DNA of 64,000 nt from Planctomycetaceae bacterium (lineage in GTDB: Bacteria; Planctomycetota; Planctomycetia; Pirellulales; Pirellulaceae), in NCBI GenBank assembly GCA_002723275.1, contig PBNZ01000031.1:188355-252354 (forward strand), read 5' to 3'. The first letter of the stretch is position 1, and the number at the start of each line of letters is the position of its first letter. The notes beneath the pieces were generated by a model. That model was given only the letters and a program-made list of their open reading frames with translations. It searched no databases and was not told the DNA's origin. Below, in pieces: positions 17,880 through 26,909 of this stretch. The position numbers and the translations under genes are program-made.

Positions 17880-19051
17880 CGATTCGCGGATTCAAAGTGA
17901 CGTCGATTCGCCACTTTAACCGTGAGTTGGACGAGTTTTTCGTTACGCACGACATCGATCTCGACCGTCTCATTGATGGGAGTCAGACTGACTAGGTTCA
18001 CGAGATGATCGTCATCTTCGACCAGAATACCGTCGTAAGTCGTGATCAGATCATTAATTCGTAGGTTTGCAAAAAACGCTGGGGAACGGGGAGTGACCCC
18101 TTTGACGAGCGCGCCTCGCAGTCGGTCGAGTCCCAAGCGAGTTGCCTTTTCCATCGTGTATTCGCTGTCCAGCTGTACGCCCAGATAAGCGTGGCTAACT
18201 TCACCGTGAACGATGAGCTGCTGAGCTACAAACATGACAAGCTTGATGGGAATGGCAAAGCTGACTCCCTCGTTTCCGCCTGAATTACTGGCGATCGCAG
18301 TGTTGATTCCAATCACTTCCCCTCGCATGTTCAGCAAGGGACCGCCACTGTTGCCCGGATTGATCGCGGCATCTGTCTGCAGGAAATCCTGGAGACGCAC
18401 GGCTTCGCTGCCAAGTTCGAGGTCTCGTCGTCCTTTTGCGCTGATGATCCCGTGGGTAACCGAGTGACTGAGACCAAAAGGACTGCCAACGGCCACGACG
18501 AATTCGCCAATCTCTAATTCGTCGCTGTTGCCAAGATGAGCGGCGGGGAGATTATCGCCACGAATGCGGATCACCGCGACGTCCGTATCCGGATCAGTCC
18601 ACGTCTTCAAAGGTTGCAGAAAACGACCATCATTAAGCCGGACTTTGATGTTCTCGAGCGAGGTTTGGGCAATCACGTGTCGATTTGTGATCACAAAATA
18701 CTCGTGATTCAGCTCAATGATGATTCCCGAGCCCGCTTCTTCGATTGTGGGTTGCGATCCGAAACGTCCATCAAAGGCTTCTGTGCGATAAGATTCGAGG
18801 TGGACGACGGTTGGCTTCGCGAGTCGCACTACTTTCTTCAACAGATCCGCGTGCTGCCGGAAGAGATCGTAATCGGCCTGAATTTCGGCGTAGAGTTGAT
18901 CTCGACGAGTTACCGGACGGTCAACCGCGTTGCCTGGCTGGCTACGCGGTTTGAGCGCGACGGTTTGAGCATTCGAATACGATGCGAGAAGTCCAATTTG
19001 GAGTATGGTTGTCGAAAATACAACCAACGAAAAGTAATGAAATTCGCGCAT
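17876..19051 (-). CDS. HtrA/DegP-like trypsin-type serine protease with PDZ domain
   Basis: 391 residues from the ATG at 19051, chosen because GGAGG lies 10 nt upstream; an ATG at 19069 overlaps that site. A signal peptide (about 1-29, ends SNAQ) sends it to the periplasm. The S1C protease domain has the triad His125 (ITNRHVI), Asp157 (DTDVAVI) and Ser235 (NPGNSGGPL). One PDZ domain follows (about 285-375). A coiled region precedes the protease domain. Members degrade or refold damaged envelope proteins. It is convergent with the nucleoside hydrolase. Confidence 0.93.
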   Translation of the reverse strand: MREFHYFSLVVFSTTILQIGLLASYSNAQTVALKPRSQPGNAVDRPVTRRDQLYAEIQADYDLFRQHADLLKKVVRLAKPTVVHLESYRTEAFDGRFGSQPTIEEAGSGIIIELNHEYFVITNRHVIAQTSLENIKVRLNDGRFLQPLKTWTDPDTDVAVIRIRGDNLPAAHLGNSDELEIGEFVVAVGSPFGLSHSVTHGIISAKGRRDLELGSEAVRLQDFLQTDAAINPGNSGGPLLNMRGEVIGINTAIASNSGGNEGVSFAIPIKLVMFVAQQLIVHGEVSHAYLGVQLDSEYTMEKATRLGLDRLRGALVKGVTPRSPAFFANLRINDLITTYDGILVEDDDHLVNLVSLTPINETVEIDVVRNEKLVQLTVKVANRRHFESANR

Positions 19052-19108
19052 CTTGCCGCAAACCTCCATGTCCGACGGCTGGGTCCTAGAACAGACGGGT
19101 TTTATGAA

Positions 19109-19543
19109 TCAAGTCATGTCCATCTCGAAATCGACCACCGGGTCGTCGCCCGAATCAAGGATGTTTCCAAGATTCGCACTGTTCGAGATCTCGCCCGTCT
19201 TTTCCAGTTCAGTCTGGCATTCGATGCATAAGGTGGCATAGGGAAGCGCCTGCAAGCGAATGATGGGGATATTCGCTGCACAGCCTTCGCATCTTCCGTA
19301 CGTACCATTACGCATCTTCTCGAGTGCCGCTTCAATGTTACCTAGCTCTCGACTTTCGACTTCAGCGAGTTGAGAGTTGATTTCATCTTGAGCAGAGTCG
19401 AGTGCGAAATCGACTACGTCACCAGAAGTTTGCTCTTTCAACTCCTTCAGCAGGCTTAAGTCTCCTGCGAGTGCTTTGCGGAGCGCGTCTCGCCGAGTGA
19501 TGAGCGCTTCGTGAAGATTCTTAATTGCGTCTTTGCGTGCCAT
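19109..19543 (-). CDS. DksA/TraR-type C4 zinc-finger protein
   Basis: 144 residues. A helical N-terminal hairpin (about 1-80) is followed by a C4 zinc finger: CEGC, 17 residues, then CIEC (RCEGCAANIP, LCIECQ). This is the DksA/TraR fold, whose members bind the RNA polymerase secondary channel and work with ppGpp. The tail after the zinc finger is longer and more acidic than in E. coli DksA. The coiled-coil tip should carry the DxxDxA motif of DksA; DFALDSAQDE at about 46-55 is similar but not identical, so the mode of action is uncertain. AAGG precedes the ATG. Confidence 0.85.
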   Translation of the reverse strand: MARKDAIKNLHEALITRRDALRKALAGDLSLLKELKEQTSGDVVDFALDSAQDEINSQLAEVESRELGNIEAALEKMRNGTYGRCEGCAANIPIIRLQALPYATLCIECQTELEKTGEISNSANLGNILDSGDDPVVDFEMDMT

Positions 19544-20522
19544 TTCTCAACCTTTGCCCGTCCGATATTTGGCATCGCTGAAAGGTTTGCCCCCCTTCAG
19601 TTTGCCTCTCGAACTGCCCTCTCGTTACCTCGTTCCGAAGTGTAAAAACTGCTGCCTGTAGGTCGTCCTCTAACCTGAGTGGCAACCCAACTATAGTGCG
19701 CTCGCCGCCGAAGGGGTGTTTGAAAAAAAGGGGTGATTCTTCAGCCACTTTTTAACTTGCACCAGCTTGGCAGTAACGTCTTATTGATTCAGGTCTTAGG
19801 GCGAAAACATACGTCAAAAAATGGCTTCCGGTGAAAAGTATCGAAACCTTTGTCGACACTTGGCTGGTTTAACTCACCTCGACAGCAACGCCTTCGTGTC
19901 CAACCGGCTTAACCTTTTCGAATTCGCCATCTTTCGTCCGCTTTCGGATAATCGACAAAACCGAAAGCCACATGTAGGCTTTTTGACGATCAGATGGAAA
20001 TTGTCGTTGGTTCACATCCCAAAACGGGGGGAGTGACCACGCCATCTTATTCTCCAAAGTCTTGCTGGTCAGGGTTTTGACGGCAGCTTTGCAGCGACCT
20101 CAATCCTCTAACTTGTTTCGCGATTTTCACCGGCAACTTCCGCCGCAGTTTTGCAACTAATTTGAGGGATTTTTGGATAGCGGCAGGATTGGGCTGAACC
20201 TTCTGCCTCCTTCGTCCGAAGAGGACCGGTTTGAAGAAGCTCCCGCAACCGTGGTCCACGCGAAGCATGAACCGAAGGAGGGGCACTTGTTCCAGACCGT
20301 CAAGAAAAAGGTAGTTAGCCTGGAAAGGCAGGGAATTGGGTGGACCGTGCGTTCGAGCCAACGGCAAAAGAAATGCTGTGATTCGTGCAACAAATCGACG
20401 CCTGTCCGATTAGAAAGGCGCCACGCCCTATGTCGAGCGATGGGACGGATTGGGCGGAGAGTAATTCGATGAACAGCCGGTCAGGGCAAATGAACCGGCT
20501 CTCAAACGGGACGCATCAAAAA
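19544..20522. other. 979-nt gene-poor gap
   Basis: Several short frames overlap on both strands (for example 20047-20367 minus and 20173-20472 plus), but none shows a family motif or ribosome-binding site that I trust. I looked for RNase P RNA, SRP RNA, tmRNA and tRNA cores and did not find them. A 7-bp hairpin, AGCCGGT/ACCGGCT, at 20475-20500 could end the isomerase transcript. The region may contain an unrecognised RNA or a decayed gene. Confidence 0.5.
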
Positions 20523-21536
20523 TTAAAATCCGCGTGCGTCGCGAACATCCTGGAAGTCCCGAATGTGGTAGTCGACCGCTGTGTAGTCGAGCACTTTACA
20601 GAGTCCTCGTAAGGCAACACCCATCCCGTCAGGACCACTGAAGCCGCCAAATTGACCGCCGCCCTTGACGTGCGGTTCCAAGTCAAGGAAGACGCCCGGA
20701 ATACCACGTCTCTTCAGTTTTCTTTCCAGTTTGGGAATGTGGTCGCGGAAATCTCGCAAGATGGCTTCGTGAGCACTGTCGCCTAAATCGGCAGGGACAA
20801 AATGTCGCAGCGCTTCTTCATCCACATGTTTTTTGCGCTGCGTGGGCTTTGGATCGCGGTAATCCTTGATGTGCATCCAACCCATGCCTGGCTTCATCGC
20901 CAAGTATTGTTGGAAGACTTCACCCGCATCGTAGCCTTGAGTGATAATATTGCCCGCGTCAAAAATCAGGACGAGAGCCGTATGATTCACCTTGCGGTGA
21001 ATTTCGGCCAAGATCTCTCCCGTTTGTCCCACAAGATTCGCTTCGATTTCCAAACCAAAGGTGAGATCGTTGCGGTGACAGGTCTCTGCAATTTGACCCA
21101 ACTGATCAATTACCTGTGGCAAGTGATCATAAGGGTCGCTGTTTCGTGGATGGTAAAACGAAAAACCTCGAATCAGCTTGGTCTCCAAAGCGTGTGCAAT
21201 ATCACAAACCTTTTTGACATCTCGGCTCAAATATTTCTTGAAGGGAACGTAGGTGTTCTTGGACCCGTCCTTAACGTCCAGCAATTTCACCTTTCCGATT
21301 GGAGAGCCAATCGAGGAGACGTTCAGCCCATATTCGTGCTGCAGGTGACGAACCTTGTTGATCTCACTTTTCGTCAGCTTCATCACGTTCTTGACGCCGT
21401 TTCCGACATCGATGAAACGGATGCTGTAATACTGCAAGCCAATTGCCGCAAAAGCGGAGAATTGTTGTTCGGCCGTTTTTTGGTTTGCGGCTTCGTCAGC
21501 AAAGCCGGACAGGATGACTTGGGGGTTGCTCGACAT
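20523..21536 (-). CDS. sugar phosphate isomerase/epimerase-like TIM-barrel protein
   Basis: 337 residues of the xylose isomerase-like TIM barrel (AP endonuclease 2 superfamily). Consistent segments are ILSGFADEA at the start, GLNVSSIGSPIG, a glutamate strand LTFGLEIEAN, LIFDAGNIITQGYDA and WMHIKDYR, which hold the usual Glu, Asp, His and metal-binding positions. AGGA lies 5 nt before the ATG. Planctomycetes carry many paralogues acting on unusual sugars, so the substrate is unknown. It stands alone between the gap and queF. Confidence 0.85.
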   Translation of the reverse strand: MSSNPQVILSGFADEAANQKTAEQQFSAFAAIGLQYYSIRFIDVGNGVKNVMKLTKSEINKVRHLQHEYGLNVSSIGSPIGKVKLLDVKDGSKNTYVPFKKYLSRDVKKVCDIAHALETKLIRGFSFYHPRNSDPYDHLPQVIDQLGQIAETCHRNDLTFGLEIEANLVGQTGEILAEIHRKVNHTALVLIFDAGNIITQGYDAGEVFQQYLAMKPGMGWMHIKDYRDPKPTQRKKHVDEEALRHFVPADLGDSAHEAILRDFRDHIPKLERKLKRRGIPGVFLDLEPHVKGGGQFGGFSGPDGMGVALRGLCKVLDYTAVDYHIRDFQDVRDARGF

Positions 21537-21643
21537 GAATTCCTACTCGCGACAGCACACAATGGGGCAGAAGCAAAACATTTTCTTCTCGCGATTCTCG
21601 CCTGACAAGGGGATGTCCACGGGCCAGAATGCGTGGCCCACGG

Positions 21644-22003
21644 TCAGGACGTCGACTCGTAGGTTGCCGTGATGGTCGCCGTAATTCCCCCGCGTGCGTT
21701 GAAATCTGCGGTCAGCGTCATTCGTCGAGGCTGCAGGGTGGCCACCAAATCGTCGAGAATCCGATTTGTCACATTCTCGTAGAAAATGCCCTCATTACGA
21801 AATCTCTGCAAATACATCTTCAAACTCTTCAATTCAACGCAGAGTTTGTCGGGAACATAGTTGATCGTGATCGTTCCGAAATCGGGTTGGCCCGTCTTCG
21901 GGCAAACGGAGGTGAATTCGGGGCATACGATCTCAATTACGTAATCTCGCTGTGGAAACGAGTTATCAAACGGCTCGAGCATCGAGCGGAAGTCTTTAGG
22001 CAT
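21644..22003 (-). CDS. queF: preQ0 reductase, QueF type I
   Basis: 120 residues from the ATG at 22003 (AAGGAG at 22012-22017 on the coding strand). The catalytic cysteine lies in [13 protein letters not shown] and the substrate-binding segment [15 protein letters not shown] is complete, which identifies the short QueF nitrile reductase that converts 7-cyano-7-deazaguanine to preQ1 with NADPH in queuosine synthesis. In-frame ATGs at 22054 and 22033 would give a longer N-terminus without added conservation. The gene is divergent from queE with a short shared promoter region. Confidence 0.95.
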   Translation of the reverse strand: MPKDFRSMLEPFDNSFPQRDYVIEIVCPEFTSVCPKTGQPDFGTITINYVPDKLCVELKSLKMYLQRFRNEGIFYENVTNRILDDLVATLQPRRMTLTADFNARGGITATITATYESTS

Positions 22004-22082
22004 AGATGGTTCTCCTTTGCGCAACGCCTGCATTTTGTCATGATGAGGGGGCACATGCCAAGGGGCCCATCAAGGTAGGCGG

Positions 22083-22769
22083 ATGCGCATCGCTGAGATA
22101 TATCAATCGATCCAAGGTGAGGGGGGTCTGACCGGGACCTACAGCGTTTTCGTGCGCACGAGTGGCTGTAATCTTCGCTGTGGCTACTGCGATACGCCCT
22201 ATGCCTCGTGGAATCCCGAAGGAGATGACTATTCAGTTGATGAGATCATTGAGGAAATGGGGCGTTTTGAGCTAGAGCATGTCGTACTGACTGGCGGCGA
22301 ACCCATGTTGTTTGCCGAGTTGGTACCGCTGTGTGAGCGGCTGCGAGCACAGAGGAAGCACATCACGATCGAGACGGCCGGCACTCTTTACCTGCCTCTG
22401 GAATGCGATCTGATGTCCATCAGCCCCAAGCTCTCGAATTCCGCGCCGTCTTCCGAGGAATACCCTCGATGGCATCAACGTCATGAGGCCTCTCGCTATG
22501 TTCCCAGTACGATTCGGCGATTGATTCAAGATTATGAATATCAATTCAAGTTCGTGATCGCTGATCCTGCCGACATTGTCGAGCTCGAGGAATATTTGGC
22601 TGAATTTCCTGAAATTGACCGAGATCGAGTTTTGCTCATGCCGGAAGGCTGTGATCCGAACCGTTTGCAGGAAATTCAGCGTTGGTTGGACGAGGATTGT
22701 CAGCGACTTGGCTTCACCGTCTGCCCCCGTCGCCAGATCGAATGGTTCGGATCCGTGCGTGGAACCTAG
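22083..22769 (+). CDS. queE: 7-carboxy-7-deazaguanine synthase
   Basis: 228 residues. The radical SAM cysteine motif is CNLRCGYCDT (CX3CX2C) near residue 30, followed by the LTGGEPML glycine-rich segment. The N-terminal IAEIYQSIQGEGGLTGTYSVFVR is characteristic of QueE. The enzyme contracts CPH4 to CDG in the pathway to preQ0 and queuosine. It faces queF, which acts later in the same pathway. AAGGTAGG lies just upstream of the ATG. Confidence 0.95.
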   Translation: MRIAEIYQSIQGEGGLTGTYSVFVRTSGCNLRCGYCDTPYASWNPEGDDYSVDEIIEEMGRFELEHVVLTGGEPMLFAELVPLCERLRAQRKHITIETAGTLYLPLECDLMSISPKLSNSAPSSEEYPRWHQRHEASRYVPSTIRRLIQDYEYQFKFVIADPADIVELEEYLAEFPEIDRDRVLLMPEGCDPNRLQEIQRWLDEDCQRLGFTVCPRRQIEWFGSVRGT

Positions 22770-22982
22770 AGGTTGGTGGCATGCCTGAGTCGTATCTTCC
22801 CTGAATCCCGCATCCTCTTGCTACTGGGATCGAACAAACTTTGCTTGAGAGGCCGGTCCAAGTTATGCTGATGCTCTGAAAAAGGTGGTATTCAGAGTGC
22901 TTCGGCCAAGCGATGCTCGTGCCATTAGCTCAGGTTGACTGCCTTATCCGAACAGATCGCGAACACCGGTTGAGAACTCGAA

Positions 22983-24362
22983 ATGTTAGATTTTGAAGGT
23001 CAAGGAAAAGCCTACACCTGTTCCGGAACGACCCGTCGAGATTTTTTGAAGGTCGGAAGCTTGGGGGCGATCGGTCTTTCGTTGCCGCAATACCTGTGGG
23101 CCAAGGAACACGGTGCTGTGGACCAGGCTGCTGACGATCAATCATGCATCATGATCTTCAACCTGGGAGCTCCTAGCCAACTCGACACATTTGACATGAA
23201 ACCTGACGCCCCTGCGGAGGTTCGCGGCCCCTTCAAGCCGATTCGCACGGCCTCTTCCGAGATCGAGATTTCGGAGATTTTCCCGCAGCATGCGAAAGTC
23301 GCCAATCACTTCTCTCTCGTTCGCAGCTGCTATCACACTTCGGCAGCCGTTCATGACGCGGGTTGGCAGATGATGCAGACCGGACGTCAGTTTACGGGCG
23401 GGGTCGAAACGCCACACGCTGGTGCCGTTGTGAGTTATCTACATGGTCGAAGAACCGATTTGCCTCCGTTTGTCGTACTGCCCGAATTAATGGGGCGGGG
23501 CGGTGGAAACTTGCCGAACGGACAGGCCGGTGGATTCCTGGGCAAGTCGCATGATCCCTTTGCCCTCATGGCCGATCCCTCAAAGCCGAACTTTAAGGTC
23601 CCAGATCTATTGCCGCCTCCTGAAATCGGAACGGTGAGACTAGAGCGTCGACGCCGTATGCGGCAGATCGTTGACCAAACGGTCGATTACTTTGAGCAAA
23701 GCGATGATGCGCGTCTGCTCGATTCAAATTTCCAGGCCGCCTATCGACTGATGACCAGTCAGCAGGCAAGAGATGCCTTCGACCTGTCGAAGGAACCCAA
23801 GAAGGTCCGCGAACGTTACGGTCAGAACCGGTTCGGCCAATGTTGTTTGTTGGCTCGGCGACTTGTTGAGGCCGGAGTTCGATTTGTGACGATCAACACA
23901 TTCCTGACCGTGTTTGATGAGATCACCTGGGATATTCACGGGTCCAAACCCTTCACGTCGATTGAAGGCATGCGTGACATTGTCGCCCCCATGTACGATC
24001 AGGCTTACAGCGCGTTGATCGAAGATCTGGTCGATCGAGGTATGTTGGATAGCACCATGGTCGCATGTTTGGCGGAATTCGGTCGAACTCCCAAGGTTAA
24101 TCCGGCCGGCGGCCGTGATCACTGGCCACAATGCTTTACCGTGAGTTTTGCCGGAGGCGGGGTCCAGGGTGGTCGTGTGGTTGGAGCAAGTGATCCCATT
24201 GGTGGGATTCCTGCCGAAAGACCGACTCAGCCGGGAGAAGTCGTCGCAACCATCTTTCGGGGGTTAGGTTTGGATCCGACGGGCCATCTGCCAGGGCCTG
24301 CCGGGCGTCCTTTCCCACTGGTCGATTTTGGTTATGGACCGATTGAGGAGTTATTCGCGTGA
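22983..24362 (+). CDS. DUF1501 (sulfatase-like) protein with Tat signal
   Basis: 459 residues. The N-terminus carries a twin-arginine motif (TTRRDFLKVGSLGAIGLSLPQ), so the protein is exported folded. The rest matches DUF1501, a family abundant in planctomycetes and related in fold to alkaline phosphatase/sulfatase enzymes: FNLGAPSQLDTFDMKP, the HDAGWQMMQTGR region, WDIHG, and LAEFGRTPKVN with GGRDHWP near the C-terminus. The function is unknown. It overlaps the next gene (TGATG), so the two are translationally coupled. Confidence 0.92.
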   Translation: MLDFEGQGKAYTCSGTTRRDFLKVGSLGAIGLSLPQYLWAKEHGAVDQAADDQSCIMIFNLGAPSQLDTFDMKPDAPAEVRGPFKPIRTASSEIEISEIFPQHAKVANHFSLVRSCYHTSAAVHDAGWQMMQTGRQFTGGVETPHAGAVVSYLHGRRTDLPPFVVLPELMGRGGGNLPNGQAGGFLGKSHDPFALMADPSKPNFKVPDLLPPPEIGTVRLERRRRMRQIVDQTVDYFEQSDDARLLDSNFQAAYRLMTSQQARDAFDLSKEPKKVRERYGQNRFGQCCLLARRLVEAGVRFVTINTFLTVFDEITWDIHGSKPFTSIEGMRDIVAPMYDQAYSALIEDLVDRGMLDSTMVACLAEFGRTPKVNPAGGRDHWPQCFTVSFAGGGVQGGRVVGASDPIGGIPAERPTQPGEVVATIFRGLGLDPTGHLPGPAGRPFPLVDFGYGPIEELFA

Positions 24363-26851
24363 TGAAGACTCACCTCTCCACCGTTTTTGCCTCCTCGATG
24401 TTCCTTGTGTTGGCGTCACTCGCGCAGGCCGAATCTGGCTTGAGCATTTTGCCTCAGCGCGAGATCGTCTTGCATGGCCGGGATGCAGTGCAGCAGCTTG
24501 TTGTCGAAGATCGTGTCGACGGCCAATTCACTGGCGATGTTACGGACGAAGTGGAATGGCAATCCAGTGATCCATCCGTCGTCAAGGTTGAGGATGGAAT
24601 GTTGGCGCCTGTCAGCGACGGACACGCAACGATTCTGGCGATTCGAAACAATCAGACCGTCGAGAAGCAAATTCGCGTTCATGGTTCCGACGAAACGTCA
24701 AATTGGGAATTCGCGAGACACGTCGTTCCCGTGCTTTCACGAGCCGGCTGTAACACGGGGGCCTGCCATGGAGCATTGGCGGGCAAGGGTAACTTTCGAT
24801 TGTCGCTACGTGGTTATTTTCCCGCCGGTGACTACCACGAAATGACTCGTGCTGCACGAGGACGCCGAATTGAATTGTCGGATCCGGGACGCAGCCTGGT
24901 CGTTGCCAAGCCAGCGGGAATGATTCGCCACAAGGGAGGTTTGCTGCTCACACCCGGCTCGCGAGACTATCAGGTCCTCGTCGATTGGATCTCCAGTGGA
25001 GCGGTCGGTCCTACAGAGCAAGATGCGAAGCTCGAATCCGTTACGGTCGAACCCGAGCTTATTCGGCTGCAGCCTGGCGATGAGCAACAGTTGATTGTGA
25101 CGGCAACCTATTCTGACGGCCGGGTTGAGGATGTAACTACCTGGGCCACGTTCTCATCGTCCGACGAGACGGTCTTAAACGTCGATGAATCTGGACTTAT
25201 CAACGTCATCGGCCGTGGTGATGGAGCGGTCGTTGTCTGGTTTTCCAGTCAGTTAACCTTGTCGCGAATCGCCGTTCCCTTTGATCATCAAGTGCCGCAG
25301 AAAGTCTACGAAGTTGCCGAGCGGAATAATTTTGTTGATGAGTTGGTTTTAGCGAAACTTGAAGCACTCAATCTGCGACCGTCGCCACGAACAAACGATA
25401 AAGAATTCTTGCGCAGAGTTTACCTGGATGTCATCGGGACGCTGCCGACCACGGAAGAGGTCACTGCCTTTCTCGACGATTTCAACTCTGACAAACGCAC
25501 GCAGGTGATTGATGATTTACTGGCTCGATCTGAATTCGTCGATTACTGGACGCACCGGTGGTCGGATCTCTTACTGGTGAATGGTCGACGTTTGCGACCG
25601 CAAGCTGTCAAAGCCTATTACGGCTGGATTCGTGACCACGTTGCCAACAATACCCCCTGGGACGAAATGGTGACGGAGATCATTACCGCGCGGGGAAGCA
25701 GTGTGGAAAATGGTGCTACAAACTTTTACGCGTTGCACCAGGATCCAGAAAATATGACAGAGAATGTGAGCCAAGCGTTCCTCGGGCTCTCCATCGGTTG
25801 TGCAAAGTGTCATAACCATCCGCTCGAAAAATGGACGAATGATCAATATTATTCGATGGCTAACTTCTTTGCTCGTGTCAAAGCCAAAGGGTGGGGCGGG
25901 GATGCTCGTAGCGGAGATGGTGTTCGCACGATTTTCGCGGCAACCTCTGGAGATTTGATTCAACCGCTGACCGGCGTTGCGCACCCGCCAACTCCGCTCG
26001 ATGGTGAACCGCTGTCCCTGGATGCCTCCGGAGATCGTCGCGAGTATTTGGCCGAATGGATGACTTCGCCCGATAATCCCTACTTCAGTCGAGCGATTGC
26101 GAATCGAGTCTGGGCGGCCTTGCTCGGAAAAGGATTAGTGGAACCGGTTGACGATCTACGCGTCTCAAACCCTGCTCGGAATGAAGCCTTACTGGATGCA
26201 CTTAGCGAACATCTGGTTGAACAAGATTTTAATCTGAAAAGCCTGATGCGGGTCATTTTGAATTCGGAGACTTACCAACGATCAAGCCAGCCGTTGCCCG
26301 ACAACTTGGAAGACCGGCATTATTTCAGCCGTTACTATCCCCGTCGGTTGTCGGCAGAAATCTTGCTTGATGCCATTGCCCAGGTGACTCAGGTGCCAAC
26401 CAAGTTTACGCAAATTGGTTATGACGGAAATGATTTTGAGAAGACTGAAGCCTATCCGCCGGGAACTCGGGCGATTCAGTTGGCCGACTCTGCCGTGGTC
26501 TCAAATTTCTTGAAGACTTTCGGGCGTAACGAACGCGACATTACCTGTGAATGCGAACGTTCCGACACGCCCAGTATGGTTCAAGTCTTGCATATCAGTA
26601 ACGGTGTCACGATCAACGAGCGGTTGAGAGATCCGCAGAGTTGCGTCCAAAATGCAATCGCCGAAGAGCTGCCGGTTGCAGAGGTGATCCAGCAGGCCTT
26701 CTTGGCCACGCTCGCCAGGCATCCGACAGAGTCTGAGTTGGATCAGCTCAGCCAGGTGATCCAGCAGACACCCCCCGATGAACGAGTGACTGCCCTCGAA
26801 GATCTGTATTGGGGCATCATGAGTACCCGTGAGTTTTTATTCAATCATTGA
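24362..26851 (+). CDS. PSD1 (DUF1549/DUF1553) protein with Big2 domain
   Basis: 829 residues from the ATG at 24362 (a GTG at 24359 is in frame). A signal peptide (about 1-24) leads to a Big2/Ig-like domain, a cytochrome-like segment with GCNTGACHG, a second Big2 domain (about 220-310), then DUF1549 (FVDELVLAKLEALNLRPSP, RRVYLDVIGTLPT) and DUF1553 (YFSRAIANRVWAALLGKGLVEPVDDLR). CAKCHNHPLEKW lies between the two DUFs, a CxxCH haem-binding candidate. This is one of the most expanded extracellular families of planctomycetes, of unknown function, nearly always next to DUF1501. Confidence 0.92.
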   Translation: MKTHLSTVFASSMFLVLASLAQAESGLSILPQREIVLHGRDAVQQLVVEDRVDGQFTGDVTDEVEWQSSDPSVVKVEDGMLAPVSDGHATILAIRNNQTVEKQIRVHGSDETSNWEFARHVVPVLSRAGCNTGACHGALAGKGNFRLSLRGYFPAGDYHEMTRAARGRRIELSDPGRSLVVAKPAGMIRHKGGLLLTPGSRDYQVLVDWISSGAVGPTEQDAKLESVTVEPELIRLQPGDEQQLIVTATYSDGRVEDVTTWATFSSSDETVLNVDESGLINVIGRGDGAVVVWFSSQLTLSRIAVPFDHQVPQKVYEVAERNNFVDELVLAKLEALNLRPSPRTNDKEFLRRVYLDVIGTLPTTEEVTAFLDDFNSDKRTQVIDDLLARSEFVDYWTHRWSDLLLVNGRRLRPQAVKAYYGWIRDHVANNTPWDEMVTEIITARGSSVENGATNFYALHQDPENMTENVSQAFLGLSIGCAKCHNHPLEKWTNDQYYSMANFFARVKAKGWGGDARSGDGVRTIFAATSGDLIQPLTGVAHPPTPLDGEPLSLDASGDRREYLAEWMTSPDNPYFSRAIANRVWAALLGKGLVEPVDDLRVSNPARNEALLDALSEHLVEQDFNLKSLMRVILNSETYQRSSQPLPDNLEDRHYFSRYYPRRLSAEILLDAIAQVTQVPTKFTQIGYDGNDFEKTEAYPPGTRAIQLADSAVVSNFLKTFGRNERDITCECERSDTPSMVQVLHISNGVTINERLRDPQSCVQNAIAEELPVAEVIQQAFLATLARHPTESELDQLSQVIQQTPPDERVTALEDLYWGIMSTREFLFNH

Positions 26852-26909
26852 TTTCGAGATAGATAGCTTGAAATGACGGTATCCTCCGTCGCTCGTTTGG
26901 GAGCCTGTC

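Noticed and set aside
20340-20380. GTTCGAG reminiscent of a tRNA T-loop
   Set aside because: The flanking bases do not form a T-stem and no acceptor or anticodon arm is found nearby.
20047-20472. Overlapping 100-aa frames on both strands in the 19.5-20.5 kb gap
   Set aside because: Basic low-complexity translations, no ribosome-binding site and no recognisable motif; they overlap each other on opposite strands.
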